This document shows, one piece after another, positions 36,667-44,403 of a DNA stretch of 53,663 nucleotides; the stretch's first letter is position 1; the number at the start of each line of letters is the position of its first letter. The stretch is from positions 1-53,663 of the forward strand of contig NZ_NHSN01000042.1 in assembly GCF_016653405.1 (NCBI RefSeq), written 5' to 3'. Source of the stretch: Halorhodospira halophila (GTDB lineage: Bacteria > Pseudomonadota > Gammaproteobacteria > Nitrococcales > Halorhodospiraceae). Below the pieces are notes generated by a model. The model was not told where the DNA came from. It searched no databases and saw only the letters and a list, made by a program, of their open reading frames with translations. The position numbers and the translations under genes are program-made.

Positions 36667-37461
36667 GTGACTGCTTCTTCGTTCCTGGCGACACATCGGG
36701 TCTTCACTGCGGACGAGTTCGGATCCACGCTTAACCTGGCTCCGAGCAGCCGTGACTCTTTGCTCGGATACTACCGGCAGCGAGGCCGCATCCTGCCGGT
36801 TCGTCGTGGCCTCTACTGGGTGGTGCGAGCCGGGGAGACGCCCGAGAACTGTACCGTCGACCCATTCCTCGTTGCTGCAAAGATGACGGACGACGCGGTT
36901 CTTGCGTACCACACGGCACTGGAGTTCCACGGCCGTGCCTATTCCGGTTTTTCCGAGCTTCAATACCAAACGGCTCGAGCAGCGCGCACGACCACCTTTC
37001 GGGGCTGGCGGTTCCGGGCCGTGCGGTTTCCGAAGGTGCTGCAGCAGAGCGGAGACCTGTTCTTTGGAGTGGAGGAGCATGATCGGAGCGGGCAGAGCGT
37101 ACGGGTAACCGGATTGGAGCGCACACTGGTTGACGTGCTGGACCGCCCCGAACTATGCGGCGGCTGGGAAGAACTCTGGCGCTCGGTGGAGATGGTTGAA
37201 TTCTTCGACCTGGACCAAGTGGTGGAGTATGCACTGCTTCTCGGTAACGCCACGACGGTGGGCAAGGTGGGTTGGTTTCTTGATCTGCATCGAGAGAGCT
37301 TGATGGTCCAGGAGGAGCACCTACGGATCTTGCGGGAGAAGCGGCCGCGGCAACCGCGGTATGTCAGCCGCCGGGACTGCGGGCGGACCCGGTTCATCGC
37401 CGAATGGAATCTTGTCGTCCCGCAGGCCTTGGCCGAGCAGCGCTGGAGCGAGGTGGCATGA
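36667..37461 (+). CDS. AbiEi-family antitoxin / transcriptional regulator
   Basis: 264 residues from GTG 36667. The N-terminal winged helix (FTADEFGSTL, then YYRQRGRILPVRRGLYWVVR) and the following domain (DPFLVAAKMTDDAVLAYHTA, LEFHGRAYSGFSEL, RVTGLERTLVDVLDRPELCG) are typical of AbiEi type IV antitoxins. These repress their operon and counteract the nucleotidyltransferase toxin AbiEii. The toxin gene, which should overlap the stop codon, is reduced to a ~150-bp remnant, so this antitoxin is an orphan. Confidence 0.85.
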   Translation: MTASSFLATHRVFTADEFGSTLNLAPSSRDSLLGYYRQRGRILPVRRGLYWVVRAGETPENCTVDPFLVAAKMTDDAVLAYHTALEFHGRAYSGFSELQYQTARAARTTTFRGWRFRAVRFPKVLQQSGDLFFGVEEHDRSGQSVRVTGLERTLVDVLDRPELCGGWEELWRSVEMVEFFDLDQVVEYALLLGNATTVGKVGWFLDLHRESLMVQEEHLRILREKRPRQPRYVSRRDCGRTRFIAEWNLVVPQALAEQRWSEVA

Positions 37462-37606
37462 GTCTGAGATTTTCTGGACAGAATTCTGGACCACGGTGAG
37501 ATTCGCGCCGAGGTGCTCGATCTGGATCCGCGGCTCACGGCTCTTGTGCAGAGCTACCCGGCATTGCTCTGGAAGACCCACAACGCGCGTGGGAATGTGT
37601 CCTGAC
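37458..37606 (+). pseudogene. Deleted AbiEii-type toxin gene remnant
   Basis: An ATG overlapping the antitoxin stop (ATGA) opens only 13 codons. In another frame, the last 40 codons of what looks like the toxin remain: LDHGEIRAEVLDLDPRLTAL, then ALLWKTHNARGNV and TGA at 37604-37606. The nucleotidyltransferase core that should lie between is missing, so the toxin is dead. The assignment rests on the operon position plus the C-terminal text. Confidence 0.55.
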
Positions 37607-37788
37607 GCCGTAACCGGACACAGGGGGCGGTGTCGTCTGCCGGTCACCCGGGGGCGGTGGGCCGCCTCTTGGCGCGCCATGTGGGGCTTATTGGAGAACG
37701 TGCGAGCGAAGCGCCGCGCAGCCCGCAAGTGCGTAGCATTTGACCACCGACAGGGATGTGCTGCATCCGACCGCCGAGTAGGCTCTGA

Positions 37789-37873
37789 ACGGTGGACTCT
37801 GAACGTGCCCCTAACCGCGTTGTACGCGGTGTTGTACGCGCCATGGTTTGTGCTGATTGTAAGTGGCACTTAC
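37789..37873 (+). repeat. Copy of the ATPase-gene promoter region, with palindrome
   Basis: These 85 bases closely match 43164-43239, the region just upstream of the DUF4143-type ATPase gene. They end with a perfect 15-base palindrome, GTAAGTGGCACTTAC (37859-37873). The gene that should follow is absent; a PIN-domain tail is joined here instead. It looks like the 5' flank of a lost ATPase gene. Confidence 0.7.
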
Positions 37874-37875
37874 GA

Positions 37876-38044
37876 GGAGTTAGCGATCCGTGGCGCCCAT
37901 GCCCTCGCCGTAGGCAGCCTTCCAGACCTCCATAAGGATCCCTTTGACCGCATGCTGATCGCGCAGGCTGATGTCGAGGGCTATACGCTGCTGACCAGCG
38001 ATCATCAGCTCGCGCAGTATCCGGGGCCTATCCGTACCGTCTAG
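37876..38044 (+). pseudogene. C-terminal remnant of a PIN-domain (VapC) toxin gene
   Basis: 56 codons read LAIRGAHALAVGSLPDLHKD, then PFDRMLIAQADVEGYTLLTS, DHQLAQYPGPIRTV and stop. This is the second half of a PIN toxin with the conserved DPFDRML acidic motif and TSD. The N-terminal half and its antitoxin are missing; the sequence is fused directly to the ATPase promoter repeat. It differs from the other PIN genes here, so it is a third lineage. Confidence 0.75.
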
Positions 38045-38062
38045 ATAGAGCCAGGCCTCGGC

Positions 38063-38416
38063 GAGTTCGAACCCAACCCGAACAAGCGGCTCAAGTAGGC
38101 GGACTTCGTGGCCAGCGACGCTCAGCCCGATGAGAATGAACAGAAACTGGTCAAGCAGCGCTACCCCGAGGAGGAAGCCATCATGACCGGCATCGTAAGC
38201 CTCTCAAGGCAGGAGGGTCGGCAAGAGCGTCGGCAAGAGGGTCGACTGGAAGGCGAGGCCAAGATGCTCGCACGAATGCTGGAAAGGCGGTTCGGCCCGC
38301 TCAACAATCAGCAACTCGAACGTATCCGCTCTGCCGACGAGGACACCCTGTGGGCCTGGTCTGACCGCGTCTTCCAGGCCGACAGCGCCGATGAGGTCTT
38401 GGACAGCCAGAGCTGA
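38063..38416 (+). pseudogene. rpn C-terminal fragment with in-frame stop
   Basis: The frame matches the intact gene at 32402-33355 from EPDPNKRLK onwards, but the tyrosine codon after LK is a TAG stop (38096-38098). The rest is open: KQRYPEEEAIMTGIVSLS, a four-unit RQEG-like tract containing RQER, then the DUF4351 end. The N-terminal nuclease domain is gone. Confidence 0.85.
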
Positions 38417-38460
38417 CCCCACCTCGCGCAGGGCCCCTCCTCGAGGCGATATCACGTGGG

Positions 38461-38946
38461 CGACATGCTCCAGAGCCCCGAGGCGAGCGTGGTACGCTGA
38501 CCCTCCGGACTGGTCGGCGGCGGCCGACATCGAGGCACTGATCCAGCACGTCCCCGGCGGGCTGGAGACCTACCGGCCGCAGATGCGCTACCTCACCCTC
38601 GATGAGAAGGCGCTGCTCGAGCAGGACAGCTCCGCGGAACTGCACAACCTGGTCCATGCCCTGTTCCGGCTCGAGCACAGCCGGGACCCGCTCGATTCCC
38701 ACTGGATGGCAGAAACACCCGATGAGCCAGCAGACCCCCGACTACGACCAGGACTTCAAGAACCTCATCGTCGACTACCCCCGTGAGGCGATCGCCTTTT
38801 TCGCCAGCCAGGAGGCGGTACGCCTCGATGAATCCGTGCGCGTGCTCCCCATCCGTCAGGAACAGCTCAAGGAGCGGCTGCGTCACCACTACCGAGCCCT
38901 CGACACCCCACTGCACATCGAATGGTCGAACGGCGAGCGCGAGGTA
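38461..38946 (+). repeat. 486-bp direct repeat, copy 2
   Basis: Second copy of 32141-32626, ending exactly where the downstream rpn copy loses 238 bases. Like copy 1, it carries the rpn middle fragment (38511-38690) joined to the start of a second rpn gene. Shared joints show that the chimera formed once and was then duplicated. Confidence 0.85.
38511..38690 (+). pseudogene. rpn middle fragment, duplicated copy
   Basis: 60 codons equivalent to 32191-32370, ending at the same HSRDP joint. They carry a few substitutions (for example LHNL for LRNL), so the duplication is not recent or has been mutating. No start codon or N-terminal part is present. Confidence 0.8.
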
Positions 38947-39389
38947 ACAGCAGCAACATCGTCGCCCGCCTGTGCCTGCCGTTGATGCACTGGGAAGGCA
39001 CCGACGAGAAGCTCGAAGCCCGCGCCAGCGCACTCCAGGGGCTCGAGACCCTGGAGCCGGACCCGAACAGACGGCTCAAGTATGCGGATTTCGTCGACAA
39101 CTACGCGCAGCTCGATGAAAATGAACAGGAACTGTTCAGGCAGCGCTACCCCGAGGAGGAAGCCATCATGACCGGCATCGTAAGCCGCTCAAGGCAGGAG
39201 GGTCGGCAAGAGGGCAGACTGGAGGGCGAGGCCAAGATGCTCGCACGGATGCTGGAGAGGCGGTTCGGCCCGCTGAACGATCAGCAACTCGAACGTATCC
39301 GCTCTGCCGACGAGAACACCCTGTGGGCCTGGTCCGACCGCGTCTTCCAGGCCGACAACGCCGATGAGGTCTTGGACAGCCAGAGCTAG
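38722..39389 (+). pseudogene. rpn gene with 238-bp internal deletion
   Basis: It starts with the same ATG and first 75 codons as the intact gene at 32402 and ends with the same DUF4351 region. The bases corresponding to 32627-32864 are missing, so the frame shifts and the nuclease core is lost. The second half stays open in a different frame (SSNIVARLCLPLMHWEGTDE to SQS stop). Its RQEG tract has three units. Confidence 0.88.
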
Positions 39390-39733
39390 AGCTCGACCCA
39401 TCAGCAGATCGCGGAGAGCTTCCTCCGTATACTCGGCGAATTGAGCGCCAAGGCCCACTCCGCCAGGGTTGTCGGAACGCGTAGGTACGTCGACTGGGTG
39501 CGCTCACTACGCCAACACTCGGAGACGTGGCGACGTTAGAAGGGGGGGGCTGAGGGTAAATAAAGAGGCCTTTGCCGTGGACGTGGGAGAACAGGCAGCC
39601 AGAGCAATCAGGCTTGGTGAATGGTATAGTTAGCTGAACAATGCTATCCGAGAGTAGGCTGGAGACAGCACGAGAGGAGCCCCCGTTCTCAATGACGCGT
39701 ATTGGCTCACGCAGGTAACTCAGGAAGCCCATA
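39390..39733. other. Intergenic stretch, no gene recognised
   Basis: The first ~35 bases repeat the sequence that follows other rpn copies. The remainder, up to the antitoxin start at 39734, shows no convincing frame, repeat or promoter. It contains a run of eight G at about 39543-39550. Confidence 0.4.
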
Positions 39734-39955
39734 ATGCATACCCAGAAGACACAAGCCGTGATCGAAAAGCTCAGGCAACTTCCCCCTGAACGCATCCTGG
39801 AAGTGGAAAATTTCATTGATTTCTTACGCAGTCGCACTTATGCCGGATGTAGAAAAGAAGAGAAGCTGCAGGATTTCCCGGTAGATCACATCGGCCATTG
39901 GCCGGAGTATTTGAGTCTGCGCCGCGAAGATATCTACGGCGACGATGGACGATAA
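39734..39955 (+). CDS. Small antitoxin-like protein partnered with a PIN toxin
   Basis: 73 residues from ATG 39734. The N-terminal part KTQAVIEKLRQLPPERILEV, then ENFIDFLRSRT, resembles the DUF2281/VapB-like antitoxin N-terminus, and the C-terminal tail (WPEYLSLRREDIYGDDGR) is the type that binds the toxin groove. It overlaps the following PIN gene by 11 bases, supporting a co-translated toxin-antitoxin pair. Composition is less GC-rich than the surroundings, consistent with separate acquisition. Confidence 0.8.
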   Translation: MHTQKTQAVIEKLRQLPPERILEVENFIDFLRSRTYAGCRKEEKLQDFPVDHIGHWPEYLSLRREDIYGDDGR

Positions 39956-40385
39956 CGCCCTTTTCGTCGATACCAATGTGCTGGTCTATGCCAATATCGG
40001 CGAAGCGCCGCTACACACGCAGGCACTGGGCAAGCTGAAAATCGCCCGTCAACAGGGACGGGCGCTATGGATAAGCCGGCAAATATTGCGCGAGTTCGCT
40101 GCTGTGCGATCACGCCCGCAGCCCTTTGCACACGCTGCAACGCCTGAGATTATCGTGCAGCGATTGCGTTACTTTGAGGAACATTTTGAGGTGGCCGACG
40201 ATACAGGTGCCGTGGCGGAACACCTTCAGGCGCTCATGACCGATTTTTCTATAGGCGGCAAACAGGTTCATGACGCTAACATAGTCGCAACCATGATGGC
40301 CGTCGGCGTCCCCGCTCTACTCACTCATAACGTGACGGATTTCAAGCGGTTCGAAAATTACATCAGCATAGAGTCTATTACATAA
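39945..40385 (+). CDS. PIN-domain toxin (VapC family)
   Basis: 146 residues from ATG 39945. PIN motifs: ALFVDTNVLVYANIGEAPLH at the N-terminus, ISRQILREFAAV (glutamate), GKQVHDANIVATMMAVG (aspartate) and LLTHNVTDFKRF near the end. It is predicted to be an Mg-dependent RNase inhibited by the product of the overlapping upstream gene. It is unrelated in detail to the PIN gene at 33780 and appears intact. Confidence 0.9.
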   Translation: MDDNALFVDTNVLVYANIGEAPLHTQALGKLKIARQQGRALWISRQILREFAAVRSRPQPFAHAATPEIIVQRLRYFEEHFEVADDTGAVAEHLQALMTDFSIGGKQVHDANIVATMMAVGVPALLTHNVTDFKRFENYISIESIT

Positions 40386-40390
40386 AACCA

Positions 40391-40860
40391 CCAGCAGACC
40401 CCCGACTACGATCAGGACTTCAAGAGCCTCATCGTCGACTACCCCCGTGAGGCGCCGGTGGTTATCTTCCTCTCCGCACGCCCGGTGCCCACACGGCTTG
40501 AGCTTGCCGGGGATCAGCACACGTACCTGAGCTTCCAGTACCTTTACTGGCAGGCCGGAGCCGAGTCGTACCGGCAGCATCTGGCAGGAACTGTTCAAGC
40601 AGCGCTACCCCGAGGAGGAAGCCATCATGACCGGCATCGTAAGCCGCTCAAGGCAGGAGGGTCGACAAGAAGGTCGGCAAGAGGGCCGTCGGCAGGCTGC
40701 GGCGCAGACGTTGCTCCGTTTGATCGAGCGCAAGTTCGGCCCGGAGGCCAGGGAGGCATCGCGGGCCCGCGTCGAGCGCGTCGCGGTCGGCGAACTGGAG
40801 ATGTGGCTGGACCGGATTCTCGATGCCGAGTGCGTGGAGGATGTCTTCGGCACGGGGTAG
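40391..40860 (+). pseudogene. rpn gene with two internal deletions and a different C-terminus
   Basis: Against the intact gene at 32402-33355, this copy starts just after the lost ATG. It lacks about 264 bases (32471-32734) and then about 179 bases (32865-33043), the second shifting the frame. After the RQEG tract the tail is of another type (AAAQTLLRLIERKFGPEARE to VEDVFGTG), so it is a hybrid with a different DUF4351 protein. Its second breakpoint coincides with one breakpoint of the copy at 38722. Confidence 0.85.
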
Positions 40861-41216
40861 GTGGCAGACAGGCATTATCGCTGGTTGGTGCGCAATTCGT
40901 AGGTCCTGACGCCTAGAAAATCGGCCCCTTCGCGAATTGTGGGGGTGTCAACGGCTTTTAGTGGGGTAGCCGTCCGCCGGCGTGACCCTATCGCACAACA
41001 TCTAGTGCTGCCGCGGCCTGACCTGATGAAGCCGTCACCCACACAGATTTGGATAACGCCCCGAGCGCGGCAGGGTGATCATCCCCGGCGCTCCAGGACC
41101 CCGAGCAGCCGCTCCAGGGTCTGCTCGCAACGGTGTCTGCCTGTGGAGGGGAAGGCGCTGGCTCCGGTCGCAAGACTGGAGTGAAACCCCCCCCCCCCCC
41201 CGGTGCGGAGATTGGC
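40861..41216. other. Gap with a 15-C homopolymer
   Basis: 356 bases between the rpn hybrid and the convergent intact rpn gene. No gene is recognised. A run of 15 consecutive C (41187-41201) lies 15 bases beyond the stop of the minus-strand gene. The rest resembles no neighbouring repeat. Confidence 0.5.
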
Positions 41217-42218
41217 TCAGCTCTCCTGGAAGACGCCCTCGATCCGTTCGGCGGTGAGGATGTTGGTAGACCAGCGCTTGATCGTCTCTTCATCCGCCTG
41301 CTCGATCCGCTGCCGGTAGGGCTCGACAGTTCCCTCACCAAACTTCTGCTCAAGCAGCCATAGGAGCAATCCCGCCTCGCCTTCCAGACGTCCTTCCTGC
41401 CGGCCTTCCTGCCGGCCTTTCTGGTGCCCCTTCTGCTCCCACTCCTTTTCCCACTGGTTCATGCGCTCAGCCAGCATCTCTTGTACCTCCTCCAGATCTT
41501 GGATCTCTTGCCCTTGAGGCGGCGGTTGCTCGGCGAAGGGCTTGCGGCGCAGCAGCACGCGCTGCACCCAGAGGGCGAACTCGCGGCGCAGCCGGCGCTG
41601 CTCCGGCTGGTGCAGCCACTCGCCGAGCGTGCCGATGATCGCGAGCATCTCCTGCGGATCCCGGCTGTGCTCGAGCCGGAACAGGGCGTGGACCAGGTTG
41701 CGCAGCTCTAGGGAGTCCTCCTGCTCCAGCAGCGCCTTCTCATCGAGGACCAGGTAGCGCATCTGTGGCCGGTAGGCCTCGAGTCCGCCGGGGACGTACT
41801 GGATCAGCTCCTCGATGTCGGCCGCTGCCGACCAGCGCCGCTCGCCGTTGTAGAGCACCACGGGCAGGACAGGCGGCAGCCGGCGCTCGACGGTGAGCTT
41901 GCCCTGCGTGATGAGATCCTGATAGAGCAGGCCGACGTAGGTCATCATGCGCACCGCCATGAAGCGGTCGATCCCGCTCTGGAACTCGAGCAGCAGGTAG
42001 ACGTAGAGCCAGTCCTCGCCCCAGCGCACCCGCCAGATCACGTCGTCGTGCCGGTCGCGATAGTCCTCGGTGGCGTAGGAGCCGTTCTGCTTCTCCAGGG
42101 CGGAGAAGTCGAGCTCGCGGACCCAGTCTTCGCGGACGTAGTCGACGAGCAGCTCCCGGATCATCTCCGGCTGGGAGAAGAGCCGCTTGTAGCCGGGGTC
42201 GTGCTCTTGCGCCGTCAT
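41217..42218 (-). CDS. Rpn-family nuclease / putative transposase (PF04754 type), intact
   Basis: 333 residues from ATG 42218 (GGAGA, 5-base spacer). The N-terminal domain is classical Rpn: HDPGYKRLFSQPEMIRELLV, then YRDRHDDVIWRVRW, and the catalytic LLLEFQSGIDRFMAVRMM with E-x-Q. A middle helical domain contains ALFRLEHSRDPQEMLAIIG and LWVQRVLLRRKPFAEQ; an RQEG/RLEG linker leads to a DUF4351-like end. Such nucleases promote recombination and have been proposed to move like transposases. It is the reference for the split fragments at 32191 and 35319, and it is the only rpn gene here on the minus strand. Confidence 0.9.
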   Translation of the reverse strand: MTAQEHDPGYKRLFSQPEMIRELLVDYVREDWVRELDFSALEKQNGSYATEDYRDRHDDVIWRVRWGEDWLYVYLLLEFQSGIDRFMAVRMMTYVGLLYQDLITQGKLTVERRLPPVLPVVLYNGERRWSAAADIEELIQYVPGGLEAYRPQMRYLVLDEKALLEQEDSLELRNLVHALFRLEHSRDPQEMLAIIGTLGEWLHQPEQRRLRREFALWVQRVLLRRKPFAEQPPPQGQEIQDLEEVQEMLAERMNQWEKEWEQKGHQKGRQEGRQEGRLEGEAGLLLWLLEQKFGEGTVEPYRQRIEQADEETIKRWSTNILTAERIEGVFQES

Positions 42219-42283
42219 GGCGGTCTCCGTCCGCTTAGATCGAAAGTACCACGTCCGCCTTTTTCTGGTCATCGGTTTCGTCC

Positions 42284-42472
42284 GAGGTCCTCGAGCGCGA
42301 GCTCGGCATCGAGGCCGAGAAGCGCTACCCGCCCCTGCAGACCGGCGACGTGCCCGACACCCACTTAGCTATCACCGACCTGGCCCGGGACACCGGCTAC
42401 CGCCCGCAGGTTAGCGTCGAGGAGGGCGTGCGGCGGTTCGTTGCGTGGTATCGGTGGTACTACGGGGTCTAG
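42284..42472 (+). pseudogene. 3' tail of a nucleotide-sugar epimerase gene (copy 3, longest)
   Basis: 63 in-frame codons read ERELGIEAEKRYPPLQTGDV, then PDTHLAITDLARDTGYRPQV and EEGVRRFVAWYRWYYGV with TAG at 42470-42472. This is the C-terminus of UDP-glucuronate-type 4-epimerases (CapI/WbpP family). The rest of the enzyme is absent. It sits directly before the second Phd/PIN unit, and another copy follows that unit at 43037. Confidence 0.85.
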
Positions 42473-42510
42473 AGGCAGGGCCAAACGAAGGCGATGAGTG
42501 CAAAGACATC

Positions 42511-42527
42511 AACTTGACAAGTTGTCA
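42511..42527 (+). promoter_or_regulatory. Candidate operator of the Phd/PIN module, copy 2
   Basis: AACTTGACAAGTT overlaps a perfect 13-base palindrome, TGACAAGTTGTCA (42515-42527). It occupies the same position as 33470-33486 upstream of the other copy, where one base differs. It is probably the antitoxin's own binding site. Confidence 0.55.
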
Positions 42528-42572
42528 TTCTCGCAGCAATTTTATAGAGGATCCCACTGTGAGGTCGTCGCC

Positions 42573-42824
42573 ATGCGCACCGTCCAAGTCGGGGAGATGA
42601 AGGCGCACCTCTCGGAGATCCTCGAGCGGATCCGCACCGAGGGCGAAGAGTTCGTGCTGGAATTCGGCCGCGGACACGAGAAGGTGGCCGTCCTCGTGCC
42701 CTACGAGAAATATCGCCAGCAGCAAAGCACCGCCCTCAAGCCGGGGCTGTTGCAGGAGCGGGCCTCCTTCGCGTTCCACGAGGACAGTGCCTTGAGCGAT
42801 GAGGACATGATTGGCGGGCCATGA
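42573..42824 (+). CDS. Phd/YefM-family antitoxin, copy 2
   Basis: 83 residues, differing from the copy at 33532 by a single residue (HLSEIL instead of HFSEIL). The start ATG 42573 is in the same context. The antitoxin appears functional while its toxin partner, overlapping by ATGA, is broken. It could therefore still neutralise the toxin from copy 1 and repress both promoters. Confidence 0.88.
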   Translation: MRTVQVGEMKAHLSEILERIRTEGEEFVLEFGRGHEKVAVLVPYEKYRQQQSTALKPGLLQERASFAFHEDSALSDEDMIGGP

Positions 42825-43029
42825 GGTGCCTCGCGGATACCCACATCCTGCTCTGGTTCCTCATGGCGCCGAAGCGCATTCCGCCTCGCATCATGGCTGC
42901 CTCGGCCACCGCGACCCATTCGACCGGCTGCTCATCCACTGCGCCATCCAGGAGCACCTCACCCTACTCTCCGCCGACAGCGCCTTTGCCGACTACCGGC
43001 CCTACGGGCTGAAGCTCATCGACGATTGA
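42821..43029 (+). pseudogene. PIN-domain toxin, copy 2, with 190-bp deletion
   Basis: It starts identically to the toxin at 33780 (MRCLADTHILLWFLMAPKRI), but bases equivalent to 33861-34050 are missing after the 27th codon, shifting the frame. The C-terminal half (GHRDPFDRLLIHCAIQEHLT onwards) persists in another frame. ATCG-like bases at both ends of the lost segment suggest a microhomology deletion. Confidence 0.9.
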
Positions 43030-43036
43030 CCACCGA

Positions 43037-43141
43037 GATATCACCGACCTGATCCAGGATACCGACTACCGGCCGCAGGTCCGCGTCGAGGAGGGCGTGT
43101 CGCGGCCCGTCGCGTGGCATTGGTGGTACTACGGGATCTAG
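43037..43141 (+). pseudogene. 3' tail of a nucleotide-sugar epimerase gene (copy 4)
   Basis: 35 in-frame codons, DITDLIQDTDYRPQVRVEEG to WHWWYYGI and TAG at 43139-43141, match the end of the tail at 42284-42472 with several substitutions. Together the two tails flank the second toxin-antitoxin unit as direct repeats. Confidence 0.8.
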
Positions 43142-43220
43142 CAAGGACAATTGCAAGATCTGCACGGTGGACTCGGAACCGTGCGCCTAACCGCGTTGCA
43201 CGCGCCAAGCTTTGTGCTAA

Positions 43221-43239
43221 TTGTAAGTGCCGCTTACAA
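43221..43239 (+). promoter_or_regulatory. Palindromic site before the ATPase gene
   Basis: TTGTAAG and CTTACAA form a perfect 7-base inverted repeat around a 5-base centre, ending 7 bases before the ATPase start codon. A near-copy with a perfect 15-base palindrome is at 37859-37873. It is a good candidate for an operator or promoter element. Confidence 0.5.
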
Positions 43240-43246
43240 TCAGCAC

Positions 43247-44290
43247 ATGATTCCTAGGCACGCCCAGGCCACGCTCGAGCAGCTGGCTGCCAGCTTCCCG
43301 GTCGTCGCCGTCACCGGGCCCCGCCAATCCGGCAAGAGCACCCTCGTCCGGGCGCTCTTTGCGGACCACCCCTACACCTCCCTGGAGGACCCGGACCAGC
43401 GGGAGTTCGCCACCGACGACCCGCGTGGCTTCCTCGCCCAATTTCCGGGAGGGGCTGTTCTGGACGAGGTCCAGCGCTGTCCGGCGCTGCTCTCCTACCT
43501 GCAGGGACGCGTCGACCAGAGCGGTCGGCTCGGCGAGTGGATCCTGACCGGCTCACAACAGTTCGGGATGGTCTCGGCCGTGACCCAGAGCCTCGCCGGA
43601 CGAGTCGGCATGCTGGCGCTCCTGCCGTTCGCGCGCGACGAGCTCCAGGCCGCGCAGCAGCTGCCGGAGCAGCTCAACGAGGCGCTTTGGCGGGGCGGCT
43701 ACCCGCCGATCTACGACCGCCCCGTGGAGCCCGCCCTCTGGTACGGCTCCTACGTCCAGACCTACCTTGAGCGCGACGTCCGTCAGCTACTCGGCGTCCG
43801 CGACCTGACCCTGTTCCAGCGCTTCCTGCGCTTGACGGCGGGACGGACCGGGCAGCTGCTCAACCAATCGGCCCTCGCCGAGGAGACCGGCGTCAGCCAC
43901 AACACGATCCGGGAGTGGCTCTCCGTGCTCGAGGCCAGCTACATCATCCATCGGCTGCCGCCGCACCACAACAACTTCAACAAGCGCCTGGTCAAGACGC
44001 CGAAACTCTATATGCTCGATACCGGCTTGGCGTCCTGGCTGCTCGGGATCGAGTCTGCGCAGCAGATCGACACCCACCCGCTACGCGGCGCACTATTCGA
44101 GACTTGGGTGGTCGCCGAGCACCTGAAGGCGCGTTGGAACGCCGGACGCCCTTCCAATCTCTACTTTTGGCGCGATCGGGCCGGGCGCGAGGTCGACCTG
44201 GTGATCGAGCGCGGTGGACGCCTGCAGCCGGTGGAGATCAAGGCCGGGGCGACGGTGACCCGCGATGCTGTTAGCGGCCCCGTAAACTGA
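43247..44290 (+). pseudogene. AAA_14/DUF4143-type ATPase gene, 3' end replaced by IS21
   Basis: The frame from ATG 43247 gives 347 residues. The ATPase half has Walker A (VTGPRQSGKSTLVRALF), Walker B (GGAVLDEVQRCPALLSYL) and sensor text (WILTGSQQFGMV). A winged-helix part follows (QSALAEETGVSHNTIREWL), then a C-terminal nuclease-like domain (FWRDRAGREVDLVIERGG, PVEIKAG). At 44269 the sequence enters the IS21 end, so the last ~8 residues are IS-encoded and about 30 native residues are probably lost. Such ATPases are common in mobile and toxin-rich regions; their role is unclear. The product may still fold. Confidence 0.82.
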
Positions 44291-44403
44291 CCCACGGCTG
44301 GCCAAGAAAATTGACCCACCCTCGGGTGGCCCCTGGCCACGAATGACCATACCGTCGGCTGCCGAACTGAGCGGTGGAGACGGGAGCTGTGAAGGAGTGG
44401 GTC

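Noticed and set aside
37361-38044. 227-codon frame as a complete gene
   Set aside because: Only its last ~56 codons resemble a protein (PIN tail); the rest covers the abiEi end, the toxin scrap and a promoter repeat in the wrong frame.
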